Shown piece by piece: positions 44,457-56,200 of a stretch of 64,000 nt of DNA (positions are counted from its first letter, which is position 1; each line of letters begins with the position of its first letter). Below the pieces are notes generated by a model that searched no databases, was not told the origin of the DNA, and saw only the letters and a list, made by a program, of their open reading frames with translations. Source of the DNA: Salvia splendens. Taxonomy: Eukaryota; Streptophyta; Magnoliopsida; Lamiales; Lamiaceae. The stretch spans positions 11,683,593 to 11,747,592 of the forward strand of contig NC_056045.1 in NCBI RefSeq assembly GCF_004379255.2, read 5' to 3'. Position numbers and translations under genes: made by a program.

Positions 44457-45778
44457 TGGTTGGAACTGATCGAGAGAGAGAAATGCGATTTGGATTGATC
44501 AAGTTATATGAAAGATAACCGACCGGATGGATCAGTTAGCAAATGTCGTTGCCACTTGATCAAGACGTTCTCGCTCTCGCTCGCCGCCAATGTAATTTAT
44601 AACTCCCAAACTCGCACAACTTTAACAGTAAAGCGGCAAGAACGAGGTCGATCCCACAGAGAAACCGGTGTATCGAGTGTGTAAGTAGTGAACAGGGTTT
44701 GGCTGCTGCCACGCCTTAGTTTGGGAGTTTCTAGGCTACTGGATTTACGCTAGGCAAAATGTAAACTATCTACTTGATCAAGCTACTCGTCATGCTGACA
44801 CAATATAACGGATCAAGCAAGCAACAAGCGGAAATAAGGACTTAACTACCCTAGCATACTACGAAAAATAAAAACACTTTGCCATTCAACATAATAAAGA
44901 TTCGAACAAATAATCAAAAACTTAAAAACGAAACTGAACTGGAATAGTAAACAAGATGACGAAAACAAAACAACTTCTATTTTTATATCCAAAGCTCAGA
45001 ATAGTATTGCGAACATTCGGAATACAAAAAGATCGATTTTTTAACTACGGAATTAAACTAAGCTATCAACTCCGGAAAATAAGAAAGCGAGTAAGGCCGA
45101 GGAGTTCTCGGTTGGAAACTTGGGACGGCGCCGAACAGATATTTAGTATTCTGTCGCGCTCCCTTCGGTCGCTCTCTCTCGAACTATTTCTTTAACTAAG
45201 CTACCTCTGAACTGGAAACTAAACTAAAAGGAAAAAGCTGAAAAGGAACTCTCCAAGCACACCTCCTCCCCAAAAGAAAGGGAACTCCTTGGTTATGGTG
45301 ATAAATCCTCTATTTATAGGCTCGCTGTGACGTCCTCCAGCTGGATAACGATCTTGGAAGGGAATATTCGCTCATGTTGTGATCGAGCGTCTCATCGATT
45401 GATACGTGCCTTCCTTCTAGAATGACGTCGCTCCTCAATAACAGAATGATGACTCAGCTCCGTCCTTGTATCTTATGTATCAGCACGTGTCCCTTTCTAG
45501 AATGACGTCCTTAGTAACAGAATGATGATTCACCTCCAGCTAATTAGCTCACGCGTCCTTCTTCTAGAAAACAGTGGTCCCCTAACTGCTTGATCAACCC
45601 CTTTGATCAGTTCACCCGATTTTTGGTCTTTTTCGCCCTTTGTACCCAGCTTGATCAACTTGGCCTTGTTGCCTTGGTCAAGCGGCATTCCTGCACGATT
45701 AACACTTGCTTTGCGCGATAAACTGATTAGGTAGCATACATTTTACCCCTAAACCGATGCATGAAATACGCCTTATCA
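44457..45778 (-). mobile_element. Solo LTR (TSD GTGAG)
   Basis: On - it starts TGATAAGGCGTATTTCATGC and ends GATCAGTTCCAACCA. It is flanked by GTGAG at 44452-44456 and 45779-45783. Length 1322 bp. It contains TCTGTGGGATCGACCTCGTT near its 3' end, comparable with TTTGGGATTCGACTCTTACT in the solo LTR at 40992. Confidence 0.8.
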
Positions 45779-45783
45779 GTGAG

Positions 45784-46780
45784 GTTTCGTTGTTGTTATT
45801 TGGTATTGAGGATTTGTGTTATTTTGGTTGTTTAGTTTATTAGATTGGCGACTGCATGTTTGATTTTATGTTTGATCTTCAAAGCCTATGTTTAGCATAT
45901 GTTTGTGTATGAATTTTATGTTTGATTGTGTACAGATTTTGGCATTCTTTCCTTCGCATCACTACTTCATTTCAATCCAAAATATATGCCTCAATTTGTA
46001 TTAAATTTATTTAGAGATGGATCCATTGCTATTGATTAGTAAACTCTAGTACTGCATAGTTCATACGAGCATGAAGTGGAGAAAGGAAGTGCGTTCACTC
46101 TGTTATCCTAGCCATTAAAGTAAACTCCAGTACTGCATAGTTCTGAGTCTATATGTTTTGTTTTTTTGGTTATTCTCCTCTCTATCAAGCAACTTTAATT
46201 GGTGTCCAAGTTGTCGTTTGCCAATTGCATATGAATTTAGTCTTGATATTAAGACATTTGGCTGAAATTGGGACATTCATTATTAGGTAATATGCCAAAC
46301 ATAGTGATTACTTGATTCAATCTGGCTGATGATCGAGCATGAAGAGGAATGCTGACTGTTTAAGGAATGAACTGGCCTTTTGCTTTTTCAGCTTTTCTGT
46401 TTTTGGTTATTTTCTTATTCGGTGTGCAAGATCTTGCCAAATCATTGGTAGCTTGTTATCTATTGAATGTCACTGCCATGTAACACGCTATAAGTTCGTT
46501 TGCATAGAAGTAGGTTTGTGTATAACTCACAAGAAACAATGAGTATAAAAAATGTATGGAATGACATTTAGAAATTTATTACTTAAGCGTTGTAAACTTT
46601 AATTTCATTGAGAAGACAGCTTATTGATAACTGAATGAAATGTGTATAGTTGCACCTTCATAACTATGTGATTTAAATGATTCTTGGTTAGGAATTATGT
46701 GTTGCAATTGTCACAGATGTATTATGCGGTTTTATAATATTTATATTGCACAATAATGTACTATCTTTTGGATGGTAGAA
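45784..46780. other. CACTA 5' region without a recognised frame
   Basis: AT-rich, probably the 5' untranslated or intron sequence of the CACTA gene. A short repeat (AAACTCCAGTACTGCATAGTTC, here split) occurs near 46033 and 46120. Confidence 0.4.
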
Positions 46781-48312
46781 ATGCCTCGTGGAGGACATAC
46801 AAGACGCAGAACTTCATCTTCCATTGACACTCCACTCGATGCTGAATTATTAGCGGATGCTGCTGAGGAACCAAATAATATCGAAGGAGAACAAGATATA
46901 GTTGGTAGTCATCCGCTAGATGAATATGGCCGGAAGTATATACACCTCGAGTGTGGATTACAGTGAGTTGTTTGACTTGATTCAAGTCACTTGAATATTT
47001 ATAGGAATCTAGTATGTGTTTATAGTGGTCTATTTTATAGGACTATTTGCTCGTAAAAATGTGACCTTGGAATCAATTGACTCTGGAACTTGCCTAAAAA
47101 ATGTTTATGCTCAAATAAGCTATAAAAAGATTCATCTATCTGAAATGGTGACCTTGAATTTGAGAAACCAGGACGAAAAAAGTGAAGCAGCAGTTAACAT
47201 ATGATAATCTTGAATTATCAATATTGCATTTGGTTTTGTTTCATTGTCTGTGTTTGATGGTTTTTAGTGCTAATGCTTAATAATTTAATCTTGGATTAGT
47301 AGAGTTATATATGAATCTGTTGTATCTACTCATCATTCTATATTTTAAACACTTGATATTTATCGATATTTAATACACTAAGTTTTTGAATCAGATATGA
47401 TTATCAATAAAAATTGAGAATTGGTGCAATAGTATGTAGAATATACGAAAAAAAATACCAGAGGGCTTGTTTATTTTTATGTCATGTTTTAGTGCAAGCT
47501 CTCAAAAACCTGGCTTGTGAAAATTGTATAGTGATCAAGTCAATTTATGTGTGTGTATATATCTGATATATTCTGTGCTAGGCATATATTTATGTGTATG
47601 TGTCTGTGTGTAGTGGAGTAGATTTTGTGCTTTCTACACGTTGCTACTCTAGTAAATGTTAGTAAAACTTCTTTACATTTGTCATTTCTCTAATAAGTAT
47701 GTGTCTTTGGGTTTAGGGTTTAGCCAAGACGTAGGGAGCAATCAGCCAAACCTCGATATGCTTGAAGATATTGAAGTTGAACAACTAGGGCTCAAGGGCA
47801 TAAAAAAGCGTAAACACGTAGTGAGGTCGGATATATGGAAAGAATTTGATAGAGTGATTGAAGATTCAATTCAAAAAGGAAAATGTAAAAGGTGTAAAAA
47901 GTTGATAGCAGCTGATCCGAAGAACAATGGCACATCCGCGATGTGAAAAAATCAAACACCACTGCCAAGAAGAATTGCGGCAAGACATCTAAGAATGGGG
48001 TAGATACGCTTTATGCAGGATGATTATTCTTGATGAACAACCATTCAGATGCGTGGAACATGAGGGATTTCGTTTATTCTGCTGTGATATGTTACTAAAC
48101 TTTAAGATCCCAAGCAAATACACGATAAGATCTAAATGTGTGAAGATGTTTCTAAAGGAGAGGGAACTATTGAAAGTGGTTTTCTCCGGACCAGGCATGG
48201 GTATAGTATCAATTACCACCGACTGTTGGACTGGAGTCAATAACACAAGCTTTATTTGTGTTACATCACATTTCATCCACAAGGATTGGAGGCTGCACAA
48301 GAAAATAATCAG

Positions 48313-48356
48313 CTTCTTTGACATTACTAGTCATCTTCTTTGACATTACTAGTCAT
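48313..48356 (+). repeat. 22 bp tandem duplication in the hAT pseudogene
   Basis: CTTCTTTGACATTACTAGTCAT occurs twice in direct succession (split here for length: CTTCTTTGACA + TTACTAGTCAT). It shifts the hAT frame. Confidence 0.9.
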
Positions 48357-49061
48357 AAGTGGGATGATATTGCTAAGGTGTTGGATAAAGGCTCTTACAA
48401 AGGCATATAAAGGCTTTTTTGCTGCATCATGGGCAATGCTAAAAACAATGTAGCAATCAAGGAAATGAAGTCCACCTTCAATGCGAGAGGTATGCTTGTT
48501 GCCAATGGGCAATATTTTCATCAGAGGTGTGTTGCACACGTACTTAACTTGGTTGTCGAAGACAACATGAAACAAATAGATATGGTTGTTGTACGAGTTA
48601 GAGAAGCCGTGAAATGGATAAAGGGTTCATGGTCTAAGGCCTTCAAGGATATTGTTAATGTATGTAAGGTTGATACCAACAAATTCTTGTGTCAAGATCT
48701 ACCTACTAGATAGAACTCGACTTACTTAATGCTCGAGGTGGCATTGCTATATGAGCCGGCTATGAAGCGGTTTAGCAACGTCACTCCCCAGTTTGGTAGG
48801 GATTTTGGATTTGAGAAACCTGAAACACAACGACCTTTGGCATACCTGGAGAAGAAGATTGGATTGAATTGAGGAAGATGTGTAGTTTCCTATGATATGA
48901 CTCGTCTCGTCTCTGGCACCATGTATGCCACATCACATTCATTTTTTATGGAGATGTGTGACTTATTCATTATCATAAAAAGGCTGGAGAATGCTGAAGA
49001 TGCTGAGGTTAGATACATGGCCTGGAAGATTATGGAAAAGCTTGGTAAGTATTGGTTAGAG

Positions 49062-49152
49062 AAGTATGAGCTTAATCCAAAAAAAAAATAAAAAATAAAA
49101 AATAAAAAAAAAATAAAAAAAAAATAAATAAAAAGTATGAGCTTAATCCAAA
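49062..49152 (+). mobile_element. Retroposition scar: A-rich tail between 20 bp target duplications
   Basis: AAGTATGAGCTTAATCCAAA at 49062-49081 is repeated exactly at 49133-49152. Between them is only a 51 bp (A)nT tract. Long TSDs with an A-rich tail are hallmarks of LINE-type target-primed integration, here with almost no body left. Confidence 0.75.
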
Positions 49153-49947
49153 CTTGAATAAATTTATGCTACATTGCTGCAATGCTTGATCCTAGACAAA
49201 AGATGAAGCATGTGCAGTATTGTTTGAAGACGCTGTATGGTGACGCACAGGCAAATGAGTTGGTAGAGGAGTTGAGAAAGTCAATCTTTGACTTATTTGA
49301 GTTGTACAAGAGAGAATTCACTCTAATAGCTGACCAAACACAACTACGAACAACTTCAGCTAGCCAAGTGTCGAATAGATCGAGTGATCTATGATTTCTT
49401 GGTAAAAGTTCTTGGCACATTCCCTGTGTTGCTAGTGAGGATGATGACGATAAAGATGGTAGCTCAGAGCTCACTCGTTACTTCACAGAGAAGCAATACA
49501 AGGCTAGTGAACATGAACATTTTGACATTCTTATGTGGTGGAAGACGTACAGTATTTCCTTTCCTATTCTATTAGAGATGACTAAAGATATCCTTGCTAT
49601 TCCTATATCAAGCGTTGCTTCTAAGTCGACATTCAGCATGGGGGGCGTGTGCTGTCGATATTTAGAAACTCTTTGGCACCGGAAATGGTAGAAGCTTTGA
49701 TATGCTCCGAGTATTGGTTGAGGGCTAGTTCTAGTTCTGTCGATCTCATGGAAGAAGGAGAACCAATACCATTTTTGAGAAAACAATACTATGAAAGTCA
49801 GTAATTCATCGCTTTTTACTAATATATTAATTTATTCTTCATTTTTAACTCATTTTCTTTAATTCATTATTTTGGACAGCGGTGGAGACACTACATAAGG
49901 ATGGCAAAGTGACATGGTCATTGTACGATGCTGATACAGACGCATAA

Positions 49948-50440
49948 TTGGAAAGAACTTATTCAAGTGATGATGATCAAAGTTAAATTTATCTTGCATT
50001 TATTTTGGAATTTTGAAATATTGAACTTGGAGGTTTTCTTATGAATATTTGAACTTTGAATGGAAGTTGAATTGAGTAGGTTGTAAACTTTGATGGATTG
50101 ACCTTGTTGTTTTGGAATCTTTGAACCTGAAGTTGTATACTTTTTTGAATATTTCAATTTTGGATTGAAAAGGTTATAAGCTTTGTTTTTGAATATTTCA
50201 ACTTTAGGATTAAGCATATTATAATAGGTTGTATACTTTGATTGATTGACCTTATTGTTTTTGGAAGCTTTGAGCTTGGAGTTGTTTACTTTTTAAAAAA
50301 TATCAATTTTTGGATTGGGCAGGTTGTAAATTTTTTGTTTTGTCGAATTAAGCATGTTATAAATATGTTGTTTTTATTTTTTTAATTTCTAATACAAAGT
50401 ACATACAGAATTCTTTCCACAAATAAAAAAAGAAAATGCA
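49948..50440. other. hAT 3' flank, no gene seen
   Basis: AT-rich text with loosely repeated TTGAATATTTCAACTTT/GGATTGA phrases (50030-50340). Probably the 3' untranslated and terminal region of the hAT element. Confidence 0.4.
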
Positions 50441-50447
50441 ATGTAGC

Positions 50448-50530
50448 GCAAGTGGTGGCTAGGGTGAGCATTTTTCTTATGCGATCTCCAGGGATCGATA
50501 CCTATGAACTGCATAAATTTATTTTTTTTA
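50448..50530 (+). mobile_element. tRNA-like (SINE-like) unit
   Basis: TAGCGCAAGTGG fits a pol III box A (TRGYNNAANNGG-like). GGGATCGATACC about 40 bp downstream fits a box B (GGTTCGANTCC-like). A T-rich tail follows. This spacing suits a tRNA-derived SINE. No TSD was found. Confidence 0.35.
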
Positions 50531-50539
50531 ATTTTGGTT

Positions 50540-50672
50540 CCATTTTCGTTATCTGGAACCGAACCGAACCAGGGCCAATTCGGTTTCAGTTTCGGTGCTT
50601 CAATCTCGGTTACTTTTGATATCGGTTAAACAGGTTGTCGGTTCGGACCGAACCGACCAAATTCCTGTTCTA
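50540..50672 (+). repeat. hAT-type right subterminal region rich in CGGTT/AACCG
   Basis: Clustered GAACCGAACCGAACC, TTCGGTTTCAGTTTCGG and CGGTTCGGACCGAACCGACC. Such palindromic CGGTTCGG clusters are common near plant hAT ends, so this probably marks the right side of the hAT element. The exact terminus is not defined. Confidence 0.45.
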
Positions 50673-51236
50673 CACAATGGGGTGGGTCTTCTGTACTTGT
50701 GACAGCAACTTTGATAGAAGACTGATTTTTCAATCTTCTTATTTTACTCATCATATCATCACATTTACTCATATGCATAAATGTACTTTTCTCTTTCAAG
50801 TTTATGGCCTCTATTTTAATTATACTACTAATAAAAAAAAAGAGTCCAGCTTTTTGTTTATATTAAAACAATCCTTAACTGGCAGTCACTTTTTTTCTTC
50901 AGAAACAGTAAAACACAGAGAGCTATGATCAAACCCTCTACAAGATTGCCTTTGGTGATAAACGTAAAGATAGATGTGTGATTATATTTATAATTTGAAA
51001 CAGAAGAAGAGACCAACATACTTTACTGATGCTCTGTGGAATGACTACTCCCATGCGTGAAAGACACCGGGAGATCCATTGAAAATCGCAAGGAAGGCGA
51101 GGAGACAGCCCTTGGCACACATAGCAATGGCTGTGTTTAATTTGCTGAGACCGTGGAAAAGATGGTTAAAACTGAATTTTGTGGTTTAACTTGATTATAT
51201 CTTTATATAATGCTAACTCATTTTCAATAATGATTG
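50673..51236. other. CACTA intron-like region
   Basis: No confident gene. On - near 51120 a short frame reads AIAMCAKGCLLAFLAIFNGS (hydrophobic), which I could not assign. The stretch ends at an AG acceptor directly before the TRENNGRP exon. Confidence 0.4.
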
Positions 51237-51264
51237 CAGACTAGAGAGAATAACGGGAGGCCCC

Positions 51265-51846
51265 TGATACGATCCCAACTGAACCACAAGCACGGCAGGA
51301 ACCGGTAGTGGAACAGAGGAGAAAGAGTGACGAGGATAGGCGGACAAAGGGAGTTCGAGAGGAAGCTTCCATCGCGAAGTCGAAGCCGACGAGGAACGCG
51401 AAGCCTCCGAGCAGATTCGGCAACTTCGTTGCCAAGTAGTTACTTCCATAATTATCTTTATTTTATTTTAAGTAGGAGTCGAACATTAGTCTTTTATTTT
51501 GGAATATTTTATTAATTATTTTTGCAATTGAGTCGAGCGTAATTATAAGCTCCGTCGGGTTTTCTTGTTGGTTCTTTCCCGATGCTTAGGATTAGGTCAA
51601 ACCAAACCTAGGGTCCTTAGAATATAAATAAGGCTATTTTATTCATAACCTATGAGGAATGAAAATATTGGTTGCCCAACATCTCGTTGATAACTTGTGA
51701 AATAACCTACGAATCTGATTGCCTGACGGGAAAGCCTCCCGCACACAGTCAGTTCATGCCGCCGCCGACCCTGAAACAAGGCGCCGGAAAGTTTGTTTGC
51801 CGCCGGGAGAGAGATCGGGGGCTGTTGAGGGAGGAAGCCCTTAACA
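51265..51846 (+). repeat. 5' LTR of the chromovirus
   Basis: Contains a TATA box (ATATAAATAA at about 51621). The first about 178 bp are homologous to the coding tail of pol, because the pol frame ends inside the 3' LTR. Confidence 0.95.
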
Positions 51847-51866
51847 TCTGGTGCTTTCAGTTGAAC
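51847..51866 (+). promoter_or_regulatory. Putative primer binding site
   Basis: TCTGGTGCTTTCAGTTGAAC directly follows the LTR. It is not the initiator-Met type. The primer tRNA was not identified. Confidence 0.45.
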
Positions 51867-51868
51867 TC

Positions 51869-53132
51869 ATGAGACGCTACAAGAACTACGGTAGGACGGG
51901 TTGGGGTCCATCCCGACTTGGCCAGCCTACGAATCGCCGTGATGCGGGCGGGTTTAATCATCCCCCGTTTGAAGATTTGGAGATGGAGACCAGACTAGGG
52001 GACATGTGCAGCACGACGACCCTGTTAACACTAAACTGGACCGGTTGTTGGATCGTTTCGATAAACTGGACGTGTGGAGGGACGAGACAGATCGGAGGTT
52101 TGAGAATCTGGAACCGGTTCTTTCACGCGAGGCAAAACCCCCATCGCGGCATGACGATTGGGAGGAGTATGAGGATATGGATGTTCGGGGAAAGAGATCG
52201 TGGGACAGAGGGAATAAGGCTCGCCACCAGAACGAGGGTAGCCAGGAGGGATACGACCGTGTGACCGATACCTGGGACCAATGGGGTTCGGGTTTTCCCG
52301 TGACAAGTTTAACGGGTACAATCAGGCTTTTAACCGCCCAGCATCATGTTGGGATCCTCCCCAGTGCTTTAACTCGCGGGAATCGTCTTTTGATAAAGCC
52401 GAAAGGGTGAAGATGGCTGCACCGCGATTTGATGGCTCTGACGCGACAAATTGGGTGTCGAGAGTCCAATATTATTTTAATCACCTGATGATGTCAGACG
52501 CACAACGCTTACACTATGCGGTGATGTTGTTTGACCCTCCGGCATCGGAGTGGATCTTTAACTATTGCGCGAACAATGAATTTGTCACGTGGCAGGAGTT
52601 CTTGGAGGACGTACGACATCGTTTTGACAAACATAGTTTTCAGGACTGTTTTGGCTTACTTGCAAAATTGACACAAACGGGGTCAGTGCTCGAGTATCAT
52701 GATACGTTTGAAAAGTATCTCAACCGGGTTCAGGGCATTCCGGAAAGAAAGTTGTTCACTCAGTTCGTGGCAGGTTTAAAGTCGGATATGCAAGAACGGT
52801 TGCGCCTACATCGCCCACCATCTCTAGCCGCGGCGATGGCTTTGACCTTGGAACTGGCTGACTCTCTGGGCGATCGACAACCACCACAACAGACCTCTCG
52901 TCGTCCTTGGCAGAACCGGGATAGCCAAAATCAAGCAGGTCTGATTTCCAGCCAACCGACAACCCACAATACCGTCGGCCAGACTCCGCAGCCTGCCCAG
53001 GGGCGTGTTCCCAACCCCTCTCACCAACCTCTGATCCGCGTGTCTCAAGCTGAGAAGGCAGAGCGTGCGAGGCTGGGTCTCTGCTACTTTTTTCCGGAGA
53101 AGTGGGTCATTGGCCACGTATGCAAACAATGA
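51869..53132 (+). pseudogene. gag: Gag of the chromovirus (frameshifted)
   Basis: ATG at 51869 (MRRYKNYGRTGWG). The frame shifts near 52000 to DPVNTKLDRLLDRFDKLDVW, and again near 52285 to the main Gag core. That core reads APRFDGSDATNWVSRVQYYF, RLHYAVMLFDPPASEWIF, FVTWQEFLEDVRHRFDKHSF and LTQTGSVLEYHDTFEKYLNR. The zinc knuckle near 53090 reads CYFFPEKWVIGHVC, with Phe where the second Cys is expected. A TGA follows at 53130. Protein length is typical of chromovirus Gag once the shifts are ignored. Confidence 0.85.
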
Positions 53133-53267
53133 CTCCTCTGCTATGCCGATGATTCGGACGAGGGGGAAGACGGCGAATTAGAAAAACTTACAACAGAGGA
53201 ATGCGTAGACACGGAGGTAGCACACGTCCATACAATGTATGGGGGTCGACGATCATGACCTCTGAAG

Positions 53268-56200
53268 GTGATAGGGACAATACAAGATCGGGAAGTGTGC
53301 ATTTTGATTGATACAGGGAGCGATCGGGATTTCCTACATCCGCGGATTGCGGAGAGCTTGCACCTATCGCTTTCGCCTATACGCCCGTTTAGAGTTATTG
53401 TGGGGAATGGCGAAGCTCTGCTTTGCTCGCACATTTCAAAGCAAACGAAATTGGTGATACAAGGGACGATATTTTTGGTAGATCTGCATATTCTGCCGGT
53501 GCATGGACCGGACGTAATTCTGGGGATGGACTGGCTCGAGTCCTTAGGGCCGATTACAGCAGACTTCGCAGACAAAAAGCTGACATTCTCACAGGGGGAT
53601 CGACGGGTCGTTCTGAAGGGAATTTTACCGCCACTGTGCCGCTTTAATTTACACGTGTTGTCATCGTTAGTTCCTTCGCAGGAGGTGCTCGACATTTTTG
53701 AGTTGTTGTTGCTGGACCAGGAAACCGATCAAACGGGGCAGACCACGGAGGAGGATTTTCCGGCTGGTCTACCTCCGGGGATATTGGAGGTGTTGACGCA
53801 TTTCCAACTAGTTTTTAGCTTGCCGGTGGGGATGCCACCCAAAAGGCCTTTCGATCACCGTGTCCATTTGCTGCCGGGCACGAAACCCGTCAATGTCAGA
53901 CCTTATCGCTATCCTTATTTTCAGAAAAATGAAATCGAACGCCAGGTCAGGGACATGCTTGAACAGGGCATTATTCAGCGAAGCAGCAGCCCTTTCTCGT
54001 CGCCCGTGCTCCTTATCAGGAAGAAGGATGGGACGTTTCGTTTTTGCATAGATTACCGCGCTTTGAATAGGGCAACAGTCCCAGATCATTTTCCAATTCC
54101 GACCGCAGATGAACTTTATGACGAGCTAGGCAAGGCTCAAATCTTCACAAAATTGGATCTACGTTCTGGGTACCATCAGATAAGAATGCATGACGAGGAC
54201 GTTTTCAAAACGGCTTTCTGCACTCATGATGGCCATTTTGAGTTTTTGGTCATGCCTTTCGGTCTCACGAATGCGCCCTCGACTTTTCAGGCTGCTATGA
54301 ACGCTATTTTTCAACCGATGCTCAGGAAGTTTGTCATCGTCTTCTTCGACGACATTTTGGTCTACAGTCCGTCGACGGAGGCACACGGGCAGCATCTGGC
54401 CGCTGTTCTGGACGTTTTGCAGAATAACAGTTTTTTCATGAAATTATCGAAGTGCTCTTTTTGTAGCTCCACGGTGGAATATTTGGGGCACTTAATTGGT
54501 GAGGGCCTTGTGAAGGCCGATCCTAGTAAGATTTCCGCCATGACAGCATGGCCGAAACCCAAGTCGGTTAAGCAGCTCCGGGGTTTTTGGGTCTGACGGG
54601 TTACTGCCGTCGTTTTATTGCAGGTACGCTATGATTGCGGCTCTAACCGAGTTGCTCAAGAAAGATTCCTTCAACTGGTCTACTAACGCTGAAGAGAGCT
54701 TCGGGAACTTGAAAACAGCGATGACCTCGGCACCGGTTCTTCGTTTGCCGGATTTTGAACGCCAGTTCTGTATAGAGACCGATGTGTCTGATGTGGGCAT
54801 TGGGGCAGTGTTGTTGCAGGATAATCATCCCATAGCATACTTCAGCAAGAAATTGGGTCCTCGACGTCGTGTGGCTTCTACGTATCACAAGGAATTGTAC
54901 GCGATTGTGGAGGCGGTACAAAAGTGGCGCCAGTACCTATTGGGGCGTGAATTCGTGATTTAGAGCGATCAAAAGACCTTGAAGGAACTACTACAACAGG
55001 TGGTACAAACCCCGGATCAGCAGCTCTATGTGAGGAAGTTAATGGGGTACAAGTTCAAGATAGAATACAAAAAAGGCACTGCTAATCGTGCGGCAGACGC
55101 ACTTTCACGCCGCTCTGAGCCGACCGGCAAGGGTTCTGAGGTCAGTGGAGAGGGCGTGGAGCTCGGGAATGTGCAGGCTGACGGGGCTCTCCTGACTGCA
55201 GCCGCCTGCCCGGTCCCATAGCTGATTGATCTGCTACGCCGTGAGACTGCATCGTCTCCAGAGATGCGTGAGATGACGAAGGATATAAAGAGGGCCGCGC
55301 CCCACCTCACTTGTCGTGGGTGGATGGGTTGGTTTACTATAATAGACGGATTTTTGTGGGATCCCGATCTTCAGCGCGTACGCCGATTCTGACCGAATAT
55401 CATTGCTCCCAATCAGCGGGTCATCCGGGTTTTGAGAGGACTCTCCGTCGTGTTACCGCCGAGTTCTATTGGCCAAATATGAAAAAGGAGATTCGACGAT
55501 TCGTCGAGGCGTGTGTTATATGCCAAACTACAAAGTACTCTACTCAAAAGTCGGTTGGATTGCTGCAGCCATTACCGATTCCTTCGCAGGTTTGGGAGGA
55601 CGTGTCGATGGACTTCATCACGGGACTGCCTCCATCGCGAGGGTACACGACCATCATGGTTGTCGTGGATCGTTCATCCAAACACTCCCACTTTGCAGCC
55701 CTACCAACACGTTTTGATGCCTTGCGGGTCGCACATCTATTTGTTAACACGGTGGTGCGTCATCATGGATTTCCCAAGACCTTGGTCTCAGATCGCGATT
55801 CCGTGTTCTTGAATAAGATTTGGGATGAAATTATGCGGCTAAGCGGTACAAAGTTGAACTTTTCGACGGCATATCATCCTCAATCGGATGGTCAAACGGA
55901 GGTGCGAAATAGGGGGCTCGAGCAATATCTGCGAGCTTTCGCCGAGGATCGCCCTTCTAAATGGGCTAATTTCCTGCCTTGGGTGGAACTTGCGCTTAAT
56001 TGTTTCTATCATGCGGGTCTGGGCACGTCGCCGTTCAAAGCTCTGTACGGGAGGGATCCGCCCAGTCTGGTGTTTGCTCCTCCGTCAGCCGCAACTCCCC
56101 CTTCAGTGGCGGATCTGATCAGGCAGCGGAGTGAGCTGTTAGTTCAGCTTCGTGGGAATCTAGCCCGCGCACAGCAAAGTATGCAAGATTCGGCAAATAA

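Larger units (their letters stand above)
47717..49947 (+). pseudogene. hAT transposase pseudogene (BED finger and dimerisation domain)
   Basis: A BED-type finger region lies at 47810-47940 (SDIWKEFDRVIEDSIQKGKC, CKRCKK). A frameshift follows. 48019-48343 holds VSITTDCWTGVNNTSFICVT (first catalytic Asp). A 22 bp tandem duplication at 48313-48356 breaks the frame. From 48429 the text reads MGNAKNNVAIKEMKSTF where relatives have VDNA, so the second Asp is lost. RCVAHVLNLVV follows. TRW-NSTY has TAG for Trp at 48711. A retroposed scar lies at 49082-49132. The hAT C-terminal dimerisation motif is at 49510-49650 (FDILMWWKTYSISFPIL, LAIPISSVASKSTFSMGG), then a frameshift and MVEALICSEYWL. A last exon (VETLHKDGKVTWSLYDADTD) ends at 49947. 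Many breaks: inactive. Confidence 0.85.
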
